Origin: GCA-002733465 sp965230525 | Lineage (GTDB): Bacteria; Pseudomonadota; Gammaproteobacteria; Enterobacterales; Kangiellaceae | DNA length: 64,000 nucleotides | Assembly: GCA_965230525.1 (NCBI GenBank) | Contig: OZ246008.1 | Location: 1,364,001 to 1,428,000, forward strand | Direction of reading: 5' to 3' | In this document: piece after piece, positions 54,101 through 61,779 of the stretch | Layout: each line of letters opens with the position of its first letter | Position numbering within the stretch: position 1 is the first letter of the stretch | Notes under the pieces: generated by a model | The model's database searches: none | What the model was told of the DNA's origin: nothing | What the model saw: only the letters and a program-made list of their open reading frames with translations | Translations under genes and position numbers: made by a program

Positions 54101-54349
54101 AAGCAACGTGGTGAAGTTAAAGTTACTGTTGAAGGTCACACTGATTGGCGAGGAAAGCAAGTGAATAATCAACCGCTTTCTGAGTCTCGTGCAGCTGCGG
54201 TTGCTGAAATTCTTAAACAGAAAACGGGTTTGCCTGACGATGCTTTTGAAATTGTTGGCCACGGAGAATTGAAACCAGTTGCCGATAACAACACCGAACA
54301 AGGCCGATACAAAAATAGACGCGTTGTGGTGATTATTTCTCAGAAATAA
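48119..54349 (+). CDS. Giant composite protein: Ig/cadherin repeats, TSP3 array, internal sorting-like segment, OmpA barrel and OmpA C-domain
   Basis: A 2076-residue exported protein. Order: signal peptide (1-28; SAVKA|EG); an N-terminal region of unknown fold; a cadherin-like domain (about 478-570; DENSANGTVVG); four 90-residue Ig-like repeats (about 572-930); a ~730-residue thrombospondin type 3 array of DxDGDGxxD motifs (about 930-1665) that should bind many Ca2+ ions. Then comes a membrane segment with a basic end (SSNLLVVIALFGLLLVTRRK, about 1687-1706), at once followed by a second signal-peptide-like stretch ending in SAQA|NEP (cut site about 1725/1726). The remaining part is an 8-strand OmpA-like barrel (about 1726-1900), a Pro-rich linker, a short TSP3 segment and a peptidoglycan-binding OmpA C-terminal domain (about 1965-2076; VEGHTDWRG, LSESRAAAV). 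It may be two proteins in one. Confidence 0.9.
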   Translation: MRKSSFIRRVSAPIIVLFVSFLASAVKAEGIYQFGTALNQPLRSTTTVFIHVPNAGDLIRVHLCERGDDTATVNAEIFDTTVVADQYTANTSLASLSSVGANIDCADPMTNPLPRTPAMGDIMEFAVPSAGVYAIQLENDSTNYDRWDFSVVDGGSPNDPVDATAEVGNVFSYHWIFDTDSFDIAAGATGRMFILVPGGFPNTNYVWALDLQEFSGNVYDILANDLGLDAPLSGISAPVSGNSVTDKYPVYLTYPTAANPSPAPTQFPALTDTLVFVDDAGNDAVISPDGDAIEETGNFEFTPDVDGTYAITIDINRDGQFGANDRLLLGRMTANIKSVVNWDGTDASGDVVPNASYPVRLELRVGEYHFIAEDAETSGGGTNDDGTGDDDGLTILQATDASTVVGTQVYWDDETLLGGSSNLPDGVLSSTAVTGPHRHTWGSFNPSGIGDKTFIDTYVFGNSTQETVTAIVAAANTPPTIDDGTFNVDENSANGTVVGTPTFNDPDGDFLEFTITAGNTGNVFVIDELTGEITVNGALDEEATDQYVLTVEVTDQASTDTATITININDINDAPVANNQTVAVVEDIAQPITLTATDQDLDTLSYTVISGPSNGVLSGTAPNLTYTPNANYFGADSFTFIANDGTVDSNTATITINVSAVNDAPVADSQTVAVVEETPTAITLTASDVESSPLTYTVVSGPTNGVLSGTAPNLTYTPNTNFFGNDSFTFVANDGAQDSNTATVTLNVSNVNDMPVASGQTVAVVEDTPSAITLIATDADADPLTYSVTSGPSNGVLSGTAPNLTYTPNANYFGADSFTFIANDGTVDSNTATITINVSAVNDAPVADSQSLTGAENVAINITLTATDDDSDPLTFSIASNPSNGTLSGTGANITYTPNSDYVGSDSFTFTANDGTQNSAPATISLTLLLDTDGDGNPDSSDPDNDGDGIPDDVEGNDDADGDGIPNSEDPDSDGDGIDDSIEGDVDTDGDGTPDYLDEDSDGDGVDDSEEGTGDVDGDGTPNYLDDSADEDGDGIPDIVEGTGDSDGDGLADYLDVDSDNDGILDSVESGVSGNDQDGDGIDDRFDVDQTGGTDANGDGIDDDIIAIDTDQDGTPDYLDIDSDGDGIPDVIESVLREQDTDGDGLNDNVDVDQTGGADSDGDGIDDAFDASVTGGLDTDGDGVDDLRDPQSGRDGDSVPDYLDLDSDNDGITDTAESGITGNDTDGDGIDDSYDVDITGGFDINNDGIDDDGSVVDTDSDGVPDMHDLDSDNDSLFDTVEAGVTDDDENALKDDENVLVDDPIDTDGDGIADFRDVDSDDDGTNDIDGTDNADLDGNGDGEIDSTVDNDGDGIDDSFDLMPDVHGTRPADRDQDDDGIADITEGTDNTDGDAVADYLDRDSDNDGLSDAFETDRPAPSGNDSDLDGLDDTYDVDNTGGLDVNNDGVDDLFVEVDTDADGVPDYLDTDADNDGISDSQEQVLVALSGVDSDSDGIDDAVDVDATGGVDANSDGIDDATQNQVDLDNDGIANFRDLDSDGDGILDSVERTLDVDGDGIPNYLDLDSDGDGIPDSEEGIDDADGDGRPNYLDLDSDADGLLDEEEGSDDSDGDGLPDYLDPDSDNDGILDQEEGNEDTDGDGDSNHIDPDSDNDGINDGDENGDFNNDGINDRLQAAGMVETGLTGAGSSNLLVVIALFGLLLVTRRKQLATLAVAFASLVSLSAQANEPCEFGEAFGNGECWYLGGGIGVSKLRPDPNGTAWRTFDDSDTALKLIAGFPFSEHLFVEAAYEDMGAAKMNNLNPSISETLNVDYQAFGASVGYWLKDQKEEWNVYAKAGLSFMDTKQGQYVDQDYGTQLTFGAGVQWRFTDNWFARLDLTSYDKDARVIGLTLAKYFGSSSSRQPQSVNKPTPAVEPPAEKTLPVEKPQPVVNPDLDGDGVLNESDRCPATPIGTQVNVNGCPLLETITLSVQFDTAKSVVKQEFLNEINEVAEKIKQRGEVKVTVEGHTDWRGKQVNNQPLSESRAAAVAEILKQKTGLPDDAFEIVGHGELKPVADNNTEQGRYKNRRVVVIISQK
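49831..50905 (+). repeat. Four tandem 270-base coding repeats (Ig-like modules)
   Basis: Units begin at about 49831, 50101, 50371 and 50641, each opening with NDAPVA-like residues and ending in TITINVSAV. Copies 1 and 3 are almost the same over 49999-50130 and 50539-50670, exactly 540 bases apart, and are closer to each other than to copy 2. This points to duplication or conversion of two-unit blocks. Confidence 0.85.
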
Positions 54350-54372
54350 CTAGAAACTGCATTGCTTTTAAT

Positions 54373-54404
54373 AAAAAACGCCACGATTTATCGTGGCGTT
54401 TTTG
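54373..54404 (+). terminator. Rho-independent terminator of the giant gene
   Basis: AACGCCACGA / TCGTGGCGTT is a perfect 10-bp stem, extended by A-T pairs, with a TTTA loop and a TTTTTG tail. Strong terminator 25 bases after the stop. Confidence 0.92.
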
Positions 54405-54579
54405 TTTGCAATCAACAAACCCGACATGCACTTTCACTAAGCTAGAAAAAATTTGAATTTGTAATATTAGCTTAAGGTCAGCTAATTGCTGTTGCCCTTG
54501 CCAAGGCCCTTGGAATAAAAAAAGCCTATCTTCGTTGGGTTATCTATCGGTTGCAAAAATACAAAGTTAGGAGATACTT

Positions 54580-54759
54580 ATGATCAACGCAGAAGAAAAA
54601 AACGATATCACCCCCTTATGTCCCCACTGTGAAAAGCCTATTCGAAACCTGTGGTATAACCAAGTGAAAACCTTTCTAGGTAAACGCTATATTTATTTCT
54701 GTAGTGCTTGTCGTAAGACCCTAGGTGTATCCCATCGAAAAGGCTTTTGGATGGGGTAA
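54580..54759 (+). CDS. 59-residue zinc-ribbon microprotein
   Basis: A small soluble protein with a CPHC ... CSAC pair (Cys14/17 and Cys41/44), the layout of a rubredoxin-like zinc ribbon. The core reads TPLCPHCEKPIRNLWYNQV and FCSACRKTLGVSHRKGFWMG. The ATG has AGGAGA seven bases upstream. I recall similar short proteins ending in GVSHRKGFWMG in related bacteria, without a known function. The gene stands alone between two terminators or gaps. Confidence 0.82.
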   Translation: MINAEEKNDITPLCPHCEKPIRNLWYNQVKTFLGKRYIYFCSACRKTLGVSHRKGFWMG

Positions 54760-54865
54760 GTTGGTAATTAGCATAACTTTACTCAACTAAACTGGCTGAG
54801 GTCGACTATTATTATTGGTAAATGAATCATTTAAATGCTTAGCGGCTCGAGCAACGAAAGTTCTG

Positions 54866-56110
54866 ATGTCTAGTCACCATAAACCCAAAAGACCAAATAA
54901 CTCCAAGAGTTCATTGGTTTTTACCTATATTTTTTGGTCAGCGCTGATTCTATTGTTATTCACACTCGGATGGCAGATCGCTGACCGCATCAGGTACCTA
55001 AACAATAGCCAAGTTTTGTCTGCGGAAATTGTCGATAAATCGAGTTATCGAAGCAAAACAAGTAACTCGCGTCACTATTCGACCAGCTACACCGTGACCT
55101 ATCAATTTGAAAATCCTTATGTGAAGCAAAAGTTTGAGCTCGAGTCAGAGCTGGCGCCCTTAGTCTATCCGTTGGTTGAAAAAGGCCAAGAGATATCGAT
55201 TTATTACAATGAATTCTCTCAGCCCAAATCCCAAATACGTATGCCGCATCATTTTTGGTTAGGTTCGTTAGTTTTGCTGCTCATTATTGTTTTTGTCTAT
55301 TTAATTACGCGAACCTTAATTCGTCATCAACAAAATATTCAAAGCCAAATTGTTCGTTCAAAATTATCGTTAGTGGCGGCCTTTTTTATTCCATTGTTGA
55401 TTAGTTTGTTTTTTGATTCACAATCCAACCAGGTAATTAAAAAAGAATTGTTACTGGAAAAAAGCTGGCCCGCTTGGCCAGCGCTTGAAGCGGCGGTGGC
55501 TAAACCGATTTGGTGGAATGAGGTGGCAATTAAATACTTTGATCCTATGAATTATACATCGGAGGAATATTCAGCCTATCTAAAAGCTAATACCGGTGAT
55601 GACAAACGCCATCGACAATTTAAAGTGGCCTATGCTTTTTTATTAAAGAATCAGAATGACCCACTGCAAATGGGCTGGGACTTGGCTAAAGGAACCAATC
55701 GAGAATTTATGCCACTCTACGAGTTTTTTTTAGAGTATTACATGCATACCGAATGGCAAGGGAATTGTAGCCAACCCTGTAGTGACGCTACTCAAATGGT
55801 GGAAATGGCTGGCGATTTGCTATCGATGAAATTGGATGAAAATCAAATCGAATATTCGCAGCAACTGATTGCCGATATTATGAAATACAAATATGATCGT
55901 GCAAACAATCGCGGTAAATACTATTTTCTTTACGCTTACCGGCGGCTGCTCGAACATACCCATGGCAAGGAAGCAGCCCATCAACTGTTAGACGAATTGG
56001 TCAACGCCGGACGACAAGAAGCGGCTAACTCTGGCCCCGACTCAATGCGCCGCAAGTGGGCGAACTTTTGGTCGAGTAGTCAACGTAAAGTGGGTATGTT
56101 CAGTCGTTAA
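54866..56110 (+). CDS. DUF3592-like membrane protein with C-terminal helical domain
   Basis: A 415-residue protein. An N-terminal membrane helix (SLVFTYIFWSALILLLFTLGW, about 17-37) is followed by a DUF3592-type beta domain (VLSAEIVDKSSYRSK, TYQFENPYVKQKFELES, PLVEKGQEISIYYNEFS) and a second and third helix. The C-terminal ~200 residues are helical with two Cys (NCSQPCSD), and look TPR/Sel1-like. I start it at the ATG at 54866; an upstream TTG at 54815 in frame has no better site. Function unknown. Confidence 0.72.
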   Translation: MSSHHKPKRPNNSKSSLVFTYIFWSALILLLFTLGWQIADRIRYLNNSQVLSAEIVDKSSYRSKTSNSRHYSTSYTVTYQFENPYVKQKFELESELAPLVYPLVEKGQEISIYYNEFSQPKSQIRMPHHFWLGSLVLLLIIVFVYLITRTLIRHQQNIQSQIVRSKLSLVAAFFIPLLISLFFDSQSNQVIKKELLLEKSWPAWPALEAAVAKPIWWNEVAIKYFDPMNYTSEEYSAYLKANTGDDKRHRQFKVAYAFLLKNQNDPLQMGWDLAKGTNREFMPLYEFFLEYYMHTEWQGNCSQPCSDATQMVEMAGDLLSMKLDENQIEYSQQLIADIMKYKYDRANNRGKYYFLYAYRRLLEHTHGKEAAHQLLDELVNAGRQEAANSGPDSMRRKWANFWSSSQRKVGMFSR

Positions 56111-56172
56111 CAGCAGGTTTATAGCAAAAGTTTTTATGCATAAGCCTTACTCGCATTATTAACAAAGTATTG

Positions 56173-57276
56173 CTAAAAACCCGCGATGCTTTTCTGTTTA
56201 AAAAATTCCCAAAGGTAGTCAGCCAATATGACCGGATGGTTTGTACCATTAGGGTATTGATGCTCTAAGTCATCAATCACCAGTACAACAAACTCATCTT
56301 CGTTTTCATTTATTGAGTCAGAAAACTGAAATTGACTTACATTGACGGAATTGATTGTCATCTCACTAAATTGGTAGGTTGGTCTAAATTGCAATGTAGC
56401 AAGCAGAGGGTCGACTATTGTTGGACCGAAGTCGGGAACTTCGTTGAACAACGCTTCAGTGAGTGGTATTTCAGAAACATCGAAGAGTTGCATAAAGCGA
56501 CTGTCATCAGTACCAACACTAAATACAAACGAATGTGGCCTTGCCTGTATGGGATCAACACTTAGTACTCCTGCTGCGGCAGCGACTGATGCAAACCTGT
56601 ATGAAAGCTCGGCAGAAAGCCTTGACGTCATCACGCCGCCGTTTGAAAAGCCAGAGGCATAAACACGATTCATATCCACGTTATATTCGACCGTTAGAAC
56701 ATTCAAAATAGAATCAATAAATAAGACATCATCTGCGAGTGGGTGGTCGACTAATGCTTGCTGTTCGCTACTCAGCAAAGAGACTTCTTCGTCTGTACAA
56801 AGAGGCATATGAGGCTCACCTAAATCGCCGGCTGCCCATTTGGACTCTACTCTTAGTTCTCCGGGATCATAGAGTTCGCCATTTAAATTACGGTCTTGGC
56901 GAAAGCAGTGAATTAAAGCCGAAGGAAAAACGGCGATAAAATTCTCTTGGTCGGCTTTTTCTTTCCATTGGGAAAAGTTATAGAATTTTTCTCCATCTCC
57001 ACCCGTGCCATGAAGCATAAATACAGCCGGAACAGTATCTAATTGTTGTACTTCTGCGGGGAGGTAGACAATAAACTCTCTTGTTGTACTGCCAACTATG
57101 ATTTCTCTAACTTCCTTTATACTCTGAAATTGCTCAGACTCGGAATCTTTGATTTTACATGCCATAAGAGAGTGAGCTACCAAACCAATGACTAGAACAT
57201 TAATAACGAGCGTATTCTTTGCGCTAGAAGTTAAATGACGAAACAGACCTAAGGCGCTTGTTAAATTCAATATCAT
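56173..57276 (-). CDS. Lipoprotein esterase, PHB-depolymerase/LpqC-like alpha/beta hydrolase
   Basis: A 367-residue probable lipoprotein (lipobox LMAC, Cys40, with a long basic n-region) of the LpqC/poly(3-hydroxybutyrate) depolymerase family. The oxyanion-hole strand is AVFMLHGTGGDGEKFY and the nucleophile elbow is ASGFSNGGVMTSRL (Ser). Asp of VFSVGTDDSRFM and His of PNGTNHPVILADYLWEFF are the likely remaining triad. Disulfide Cys are in IHCFRQ and PLCTDEE. It overlaps the Calx-beta gene by four bases (ATGA), so the two are translated together. Such esterases remove ferulic, acetyl or PHB-type esters; the substrate is open. Confidence 0.85.
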   Translation of the reverse strand: MILNLTSALGLFRHLTSSAKNTLVINVLVIGLVAHSLMACKIKDSESEQFQSIKEVREIIVGSTTREFIVYLPAEVQQLDTVPAVFMLHGTGGDGEKFYNFSQWKEKADQENFIAVFPSALIHCFRQDRNLNGELYDPGELRVESKWAAGDLGEPHMPLCTDEEVSLLSSEQQALVDHPLADDVLFIDSILNVLTVEYNVDMNRVYASGFSNGGVMTSRLSAELSYRFASVAAAAGVLSVDPIQARPHSFVFSVGTDDSRFMQLFDVSEIPLTEALFNEVPDFGPTIVDPLLATLQFRPTYQFSEMTINSVNVSQFQFSDSINENEDEFVVLVIDDLEHQYPNGTNHPVILADYLWEFFKQKSIAGF

Positions 57277-60200
57277 TGCTTGGGTCCCCCTGTCGGTTGA
57301 CTAGTGGTTAAAGTTGGCAGTATAGGGGCGACATACTTATTGAGCCAAATTTGGTAATTCCCTGTCAAAGAGTCTTCTTGCTCCCAAACAGCAATTGCAT
57401 CGCCACTATTATTGATCACCACTTTAACTAGCCCAGCATCTTCGCCTATTAAGTTTGTACTAATAGGTTCAGGGGCAGACCAAGTGCTGTCATCGATGGA
57501 AAACCGGCTCGCTCTAATAATTCGATCTCCCGTGGCGTTTACGTCTTGTGACCAGCTGATAATTGCATTTCCTAATGTGTCGACAGCCAAGTTTGGGAGG
57601 TCAAATTCGCTATCAGATATTCCGTGGGGCATTGTTCTTAATTCGATGTTGGAATCAGCGATCAAGGTTGGTGGCTGAAGCAAGCCGGGATTCCAACTGT
57701 TCGAAACGTTAATGTATCGTCGCGCGTAAATGTCGTAAAGATCATCACTTGCGGAACGTTCTAACCACATCACCACAGCATTACCCTGTTGGTCAAATTT
57801 CACATCGGCATATTCAGAAGTTTCAAAGCTGTGATCAAGTTGAATAACGTTACTCCAACCGGTGTTTTGATCATAGCGCTTAGCCAACACTCGTCCATTT
57901 TTTAGTGAGCCTGACCCAGTAGTATCATTCCAGACAATCATCGCATTGCCATTAGTGTCCATATCGACCTGTGGGTTAAAACCAAGTAGGTATTCGCCTG
58001 GTAAACCAGGAAATTCATCGGTCACCTCCTGCGGAGGCTCCCACATTTTGCTGCTCGGGTCGTAAAAGCTAGCATGTAAACCGGTAAGCAAACCGTCATC
58101 ATTTACCGTGTTCATGGGCCACACAGCAATAGCCCTCAGTGATGGTCCGTCCTTGTCTAATGCGATCTCAAGGGGGGTGCCTCCACGTCCTTCGGAAATT
58201 TTTTCAGCTTCAGACCAAGTTCCTAGGATCGGATCAAACAGACTATATGAAAGGTCAAATAGAGCAGGAGAATTTGATATTTTTGAGTTCCAAATAGCGA
58301 ATGTATTTCCAGCTTGATCGCTCACAAGGCGAGTATCCTGATGTTCTATTTCTCTTTCCAAGAGATCATGCTCCAGACCCCAACCAGCTTCATTATCATA
58401 TCGATTTACAGAAGCTTCACCACTAGCCCACCCAGCAAAAGAAAGTTCGGAAGAAGATATACTGACATCAAAATCGTTGGCGGAATCACTAGATGGGTTT
58501 GAGATAGAGCGCCATCCTTGCTCTGGAGAATAATGGGTAGAAAGTAGACCTACTCCACCGGCTAATGCGGTGTCATACCAGCTGACAATCACATGACCTT
58601 CATGAGTCGCGTCAATTTTAGGTAGAATTCCCGCACCTTTCCCTACGCCAAGAGGATCTATTTTTTGAGGAATGCCCCAGCCAACGCTATTGTCATCATT
58701 AATAATTGAGCCGATAGCGAAAGAATTGTGGAGGTGTGCATTGTTGCTAATATTGCTTAGTTCAACGGTGAAAATTTCATCTTGTTCGTTGCTGGTATCA
58801 CCAATAATAGCTATCCTTATTTCGGCTTCGATATCACCAACCGGAATAACTAAAGTGCCACTAGTAGGTGAGTAGTCATCATCTGAAGCTGTCGCCGTTA
58901 CATCGACCACATTATAGTCGACACTTACATCTTGACTTGATGGAGTGCTTAATTTAACTTCGAAGATTAAATCAGATTGCCCTGCATTGCCTTCTTCACT
59001 GCCTGCGTCAGATATGGATAGATCGGTAAACGGGTCATCTGTTTCAATTAAACCAGTTGCGCTTGAATCTCCCACCGCGACATCGCCACTAGAAACTAAA
59101 TTAGTTAACTCCAAGGTAAACGTTTCATCTGCCTCAACCACGGTATCACCAACAATCGGAACCAATATGTATGCAAGCTGTGTGTTTGATGGGAGTGTGA
59201 GAGTGCCCGAGGTCTGAAAGTAATCATCAATCGCAAGCGCTTCCTTATCAACTGTTAAGTAATCGACGGTGATAGTGTCGTCGAAGGGCTCGGTTAAGGT
59301 GACGCTGAAACGAAGAGTTTGGGTACCACTATCTCCCTCAATAATGCTTGCATTATTAACATCCAAAAATATCGGAGGTTCCACTTGAAAGTCATCATCA
59401 ATTATTCTCGCAGTGACCTGTTTGTCTAATAATTCGATAGATTCAGGTGGTCGCTCAAAAACTAAGAAAAATTTTCTGTTTGCTTCAATTAAGTCGTCAC
59501 CAACTATTTGTACGGTAATGGTTGCCGTTAACTCGCCCGCTGGAATTTCAATTTGGCCATTCGAGGCGATATAGTCTGTAGTTGGTAAAGCACTGTCGGC
59601 GATAAATTCGTAGGCAATTTTTAGATCATCAGTGATAGGTTGGTCGAGGCTAACCGTAAATACCATGTCTTTTAGTTCGCCGTCAGCTCCTTCAACAACC
59701 GACTGAGGTGGTATAGTTAACTGGGGATTTTGCGAAGTGGTATCTTCATCATCATTGATAATTGTTCCAATAACATTAGGAACATCATAAGTTGCGCCTA
59801 CTATATTATTAATGTTTAGTCCAAACTCTTCATTAGGTTCATGAATATTGTCGCCGATGATGCCAACCGCTATTTCTGCACTAGTTTCTCCTGCGGGTAT
59901 TATGATGTCTCCTGAGGTGAATAGGTAATCGCTATCGGATACCAAAGCTGTCATATCAAATGTAGAATAACTAAAGCTAACTTGTTGTTGCGATTCTTCA
60001 ACAGAAACAAGAAAAATCATTGTTGAAGTTTGGTTATCTCCCTCAGCTATTTCTGCTGGGATAATGACTAAGTTAGGTAGATCGTCATTTAAGATTGTTC
60101 CGAATGCACTTTCTGAATCCAGTAGAGCATGATGTGAAGGGTTAGATAAACTGATCGAAAAAGTTTCGTCCGACTCAAAAGTGGTATCGCCTATTATGGC

Positions 60201-60887
60201 GACATCAATAATGCTTGTTCTTTCTCCTGCTGGGATCAACAAAAAACCACTGGTTTGAGTATAGTCAGTTGGTTGCTCTGCACTAACATCGCTAGTACTA
60301 TAGTTGACTGAAGTGTCGTAACAGCTAGGGCGATCGAGATCGACTGCAAAGCTTAAAACAGAAGTATTAGTATCCCCTTCATTGGTAATAGCATCAGAAA
60401 GTGATACTTGAATTCTTGCGTCATCGTTAAGTATAGATATTTCGCTAGTTGAACTTACAATTTGGGCATTGCTTGATGCGTTTGATAAAGACACCGAAAA
60501 TATTTCGTCATCTTCGAAGCACTGTTCAGCTAGAATCTCTATTGCGATATTCTGACTGGTTTCTCCTGCTGCAAAGGTTAAACTACCAGAGTTGTTAACA
60601 TAATCAATGCCGGCTGTCGCAGAAATATCGCCCGTCGCAAAGTCTACTTTTACTTCGTTATCGGTTGCCGAACTTAAAGTTACGGTATACTCTAGTACGG
60701 TTGACCCTGAATTCCCTTCGGTTATTTCAACCGAAGGTTGGATGCTAATATTGACAGTTTGTGGAAGGTTCGGGTCAGTTGTAGAATCATCTTGACCAGA
60801 ACCGCCTCCACTACCGCAACTTGTAATGTGAAAGAATAGTAAAATATGAACTAGTAGCAAAAGTGTGTTCTTAAATTGATTGCCCAT
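57273..60887 (-). CDS. Calx-beta repeat lipoprotein with beta-propeller-like C-terminal region
   Basis: A 1204-residue lipoprotein. The ATG at 60887 has AAGGAG eight bases upstream and starts a lipobox signal (ITSC, Cys24) followed by Gly/Ser; an upstream Met at 60914 lies before that site. Six Calx-beta domains fill about residues 45-740, each ending in an I-NDD-like turn and with EGD, DESFSISLSNPS-like and SAEIAVGIIGD motifs; these bind Ca2+. The last ~460 residues are repeats of the kind DxxGNAIISWSQD, DxxGNAMIVWND, SGDAIAVWEQE, which suggest a beta-propeller. It is the first gene of an operon with an esterase and faces the ECF sigma factor gene. Likely outer-membrane, surface or adhesion role, inferred. 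Confidence 0.88.
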   Translation of the reverse strand: MGNQFKNTLLLLVHILLFFHITSCGSGGGSGQDDSTTDPNLPQTVNISIQPSVEITEGNSGSTVLEYTVTLSSATDNEVKVDFATGDISATAGIDYVNNSGSLTFAAGETSQNIAIEILAEQCFEDDEIFSVSLSNASSNAQIVSSTSEISILNDDARIQVSLSDAITNEGDTNTSVLSFAVDLDRPSCYDTSVNYSTSDVSAEQPTDYTQTSGFLLIPAGERTSIIDVAIIGDTTFESDETFSISLSNPSHHALLDSESAFGTILNDDLPNLVIIPAEIAEGDNQTSTMIFLVSVEESQQQVSFSYSTFDMTALVSDSDYLFTSGDIIIPAGETSAEIAVGIIGDNIHEPNEEFGLNINNIVGATYDVPNVIGTIINDDEDTTSQNPQLTIPPQSVVEGADGELKDMVFTVSLDQPITDDLKIAYEFIADSALPTTDYIASNGQIEIPAGELTATITVQIVGDDLIEANRKFFLVFERPPESIELLDKQVTARIIDDDFQVEPPIFLDVNNASIIEGDSGTQTLRFSVTLTEPFDDTITVDYLTVDKEALAIDDYFQTSGTLTLPSNTQLAYILVPIVGDTVVEADETFTLELTNLVSSGDVAVGDSSATGLIETDDPFTDLSISDAGSEEGNAGQSDLIFEVKLSTPSSQDVSVDYNVVDVTATASDDDYSPTSGTLVIPVGDIEAEIRIAIIGDTSNEQDEIFTVELSNISNNAHLHNSFAIGSIINDDNSVGWGIPQKIDPLGVGKGAGILPKIDATHEGHVIVSWYDTALAGGVGLLSTHYSPEQGWRSISNPSSDSANDFDVSISSSELSFAGWASGEASVNRYDNEAGWGLEHDLLEREIEHQDTRLVSDQAGNTFAIWNSKISNSPALFDLSYSLFDPILGTWSEAEKISEGRGGTPLEIALDKDGPSLRAIAVWPMNTVNDDGLLTGLHASFYDPSSKMWEPPQEVTDEFPGLPGEYLLGFNPQVDMDTNGNAMIVWNDTTGSGSLKNGRVLAKRYDQNTGWSNVIQLDHSFETSEYADVKFDQQGNAVVMWLERSASDDLYDIYARRYINVSNSWNPGLLQPPTLIADSNIELRTMPHGISDSEFDLPNLAVDTLGNAIISWSQDVNATGDRIIRASRFSIDDSTWSAPEPISTNLIGEDAGLVKVVINNSGDAIAVWEQEDSLTGNYQIWLNKYVAPILPTLTTSQPTGGPKQ

Positions 60888-60989
60888 AGGAATAGCTCCT
60901 TGATTGTTTTCCATAGAAAGTCTGTTAACGAAACAAGATGTATTTCTAAAACTCGTTGTTTATGGATACCAACCGGAAATAAACAAAAA

Positions 60990-61000
60990 TTGTGTCACAA
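60990..61000. promoter_or_regulatory. Small palindrome in the Calx-beta / sigma factor divergent region
   Basis: TTGTG-T-CACAA is a perfect 5-bp inverted repeat with one central base, in the 218-base divergent region. It is placed to act on either gene. No clear consensus promoter was found; an ECF-type promoter would not show sigma-70 boxes. Confidence 0.35.
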
Positions 61001-61105
61001 TATAAAAAATATTCTGAATAACTCTGGCAGATATTAGTATTGTGTTTTAATAATTGATTAATTCGAGTCTTTTGTTAACAATATTCAGTTCAAGAGGAGA
61101 GCATC

Positions 61106-61660
61106 GTGTCCCATGAAATTACAAAGCTGTTAGACTTAGCCAGTAAGGGGGACGCTAAAAGCTCTGAACAACTATTTGAGCTGATCTATTCAGAACTTCA
61201 TATCATTGCCAAAGCTAATCGAAATCGTTGGTTCGGTGATCAAACGCTCAACACTACGGCGCTCATTCATGAAGCTTTCATAAAACTGCAAGGTAATAAG
61301 GCTTGGAGCTCTAGAAAACATTTTTATGCAACAGCAGCAAAAGCAATGAGGCAAATTCTCGTTAACTATGCTGAGAGGCGCAAAGCAACGAAGCGCGGAG
61401 GCGACGAAGTCGATTTAGTTTTTGAAGAATTTCTTCTTCCATCTGACAGTGCGGTTGAAGAGGCGATAAATTTAGAGAAGGTGCTTAGCCAATTAGAGTC
61501 TCACAAACCCCGTTGGTGTCGTATCGTTGAATGCCGATTTTTTGCAGGGATGAGTATTGAGGAGACTGCTACAGTTTTGCAAACATCGACCGCAACAATC
61601 AATAGAGAATGGCGGTTGGCTTCAGCCTATCTATACTCTAAATTAAATGAGCAAGATTAA
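61106..61660 (+). CDS. ECF-type RNA polymerase sigma factor, kinase-linked group (TIGR02999-like)
   Basis: A 184-residue sigma factor. Region 2 has NTTALIHEAFIKLQGNKAWSSRKHFYATAAKAMRQILVNYAERRKATKRGG, the signature of the ECF group that is genetically linked to Ser/Thr kinases. Region 4 has FFAGMSIEETATVLQTSTATINREWRLASAYL. GTG start with AGGAGA upstream. No anti-sigma factor gene is next to it; a Ser/Thr kinase is, 119 bases on. In related systems the kinase phosphorylates the sigma factor to switch it on. The divergent Calx-beta/esterase operon is a natural target, inferred only from position. Confidence 0.92.
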   Translation: MSHEITKLLDLASKGDAKSSEQLFELIYSELHIIAKANRNRWFGDQTLNTTALIHEAFIKLQGNKAWSSRKHFYATAAKAMRQILVNYAERRKATKRGGDEVDLVFEEFLLPSDSAVEEAINLEKVLSQLESHKPRWCRIVECRFFAGMSIEETATVLQTSTATINREWRLASAYLYSKLNEQD

Positions 61661-61779
61661 GTTCGATTTCACTTAGTCTGTCATGGCGTTTAATCATAAA
61701 CGACGAAAACATGATTTGGTTTGATACAATTATTCAATCATTCTTGTAAGTCTTGATATAGGTCTCAAATTATAGAACG

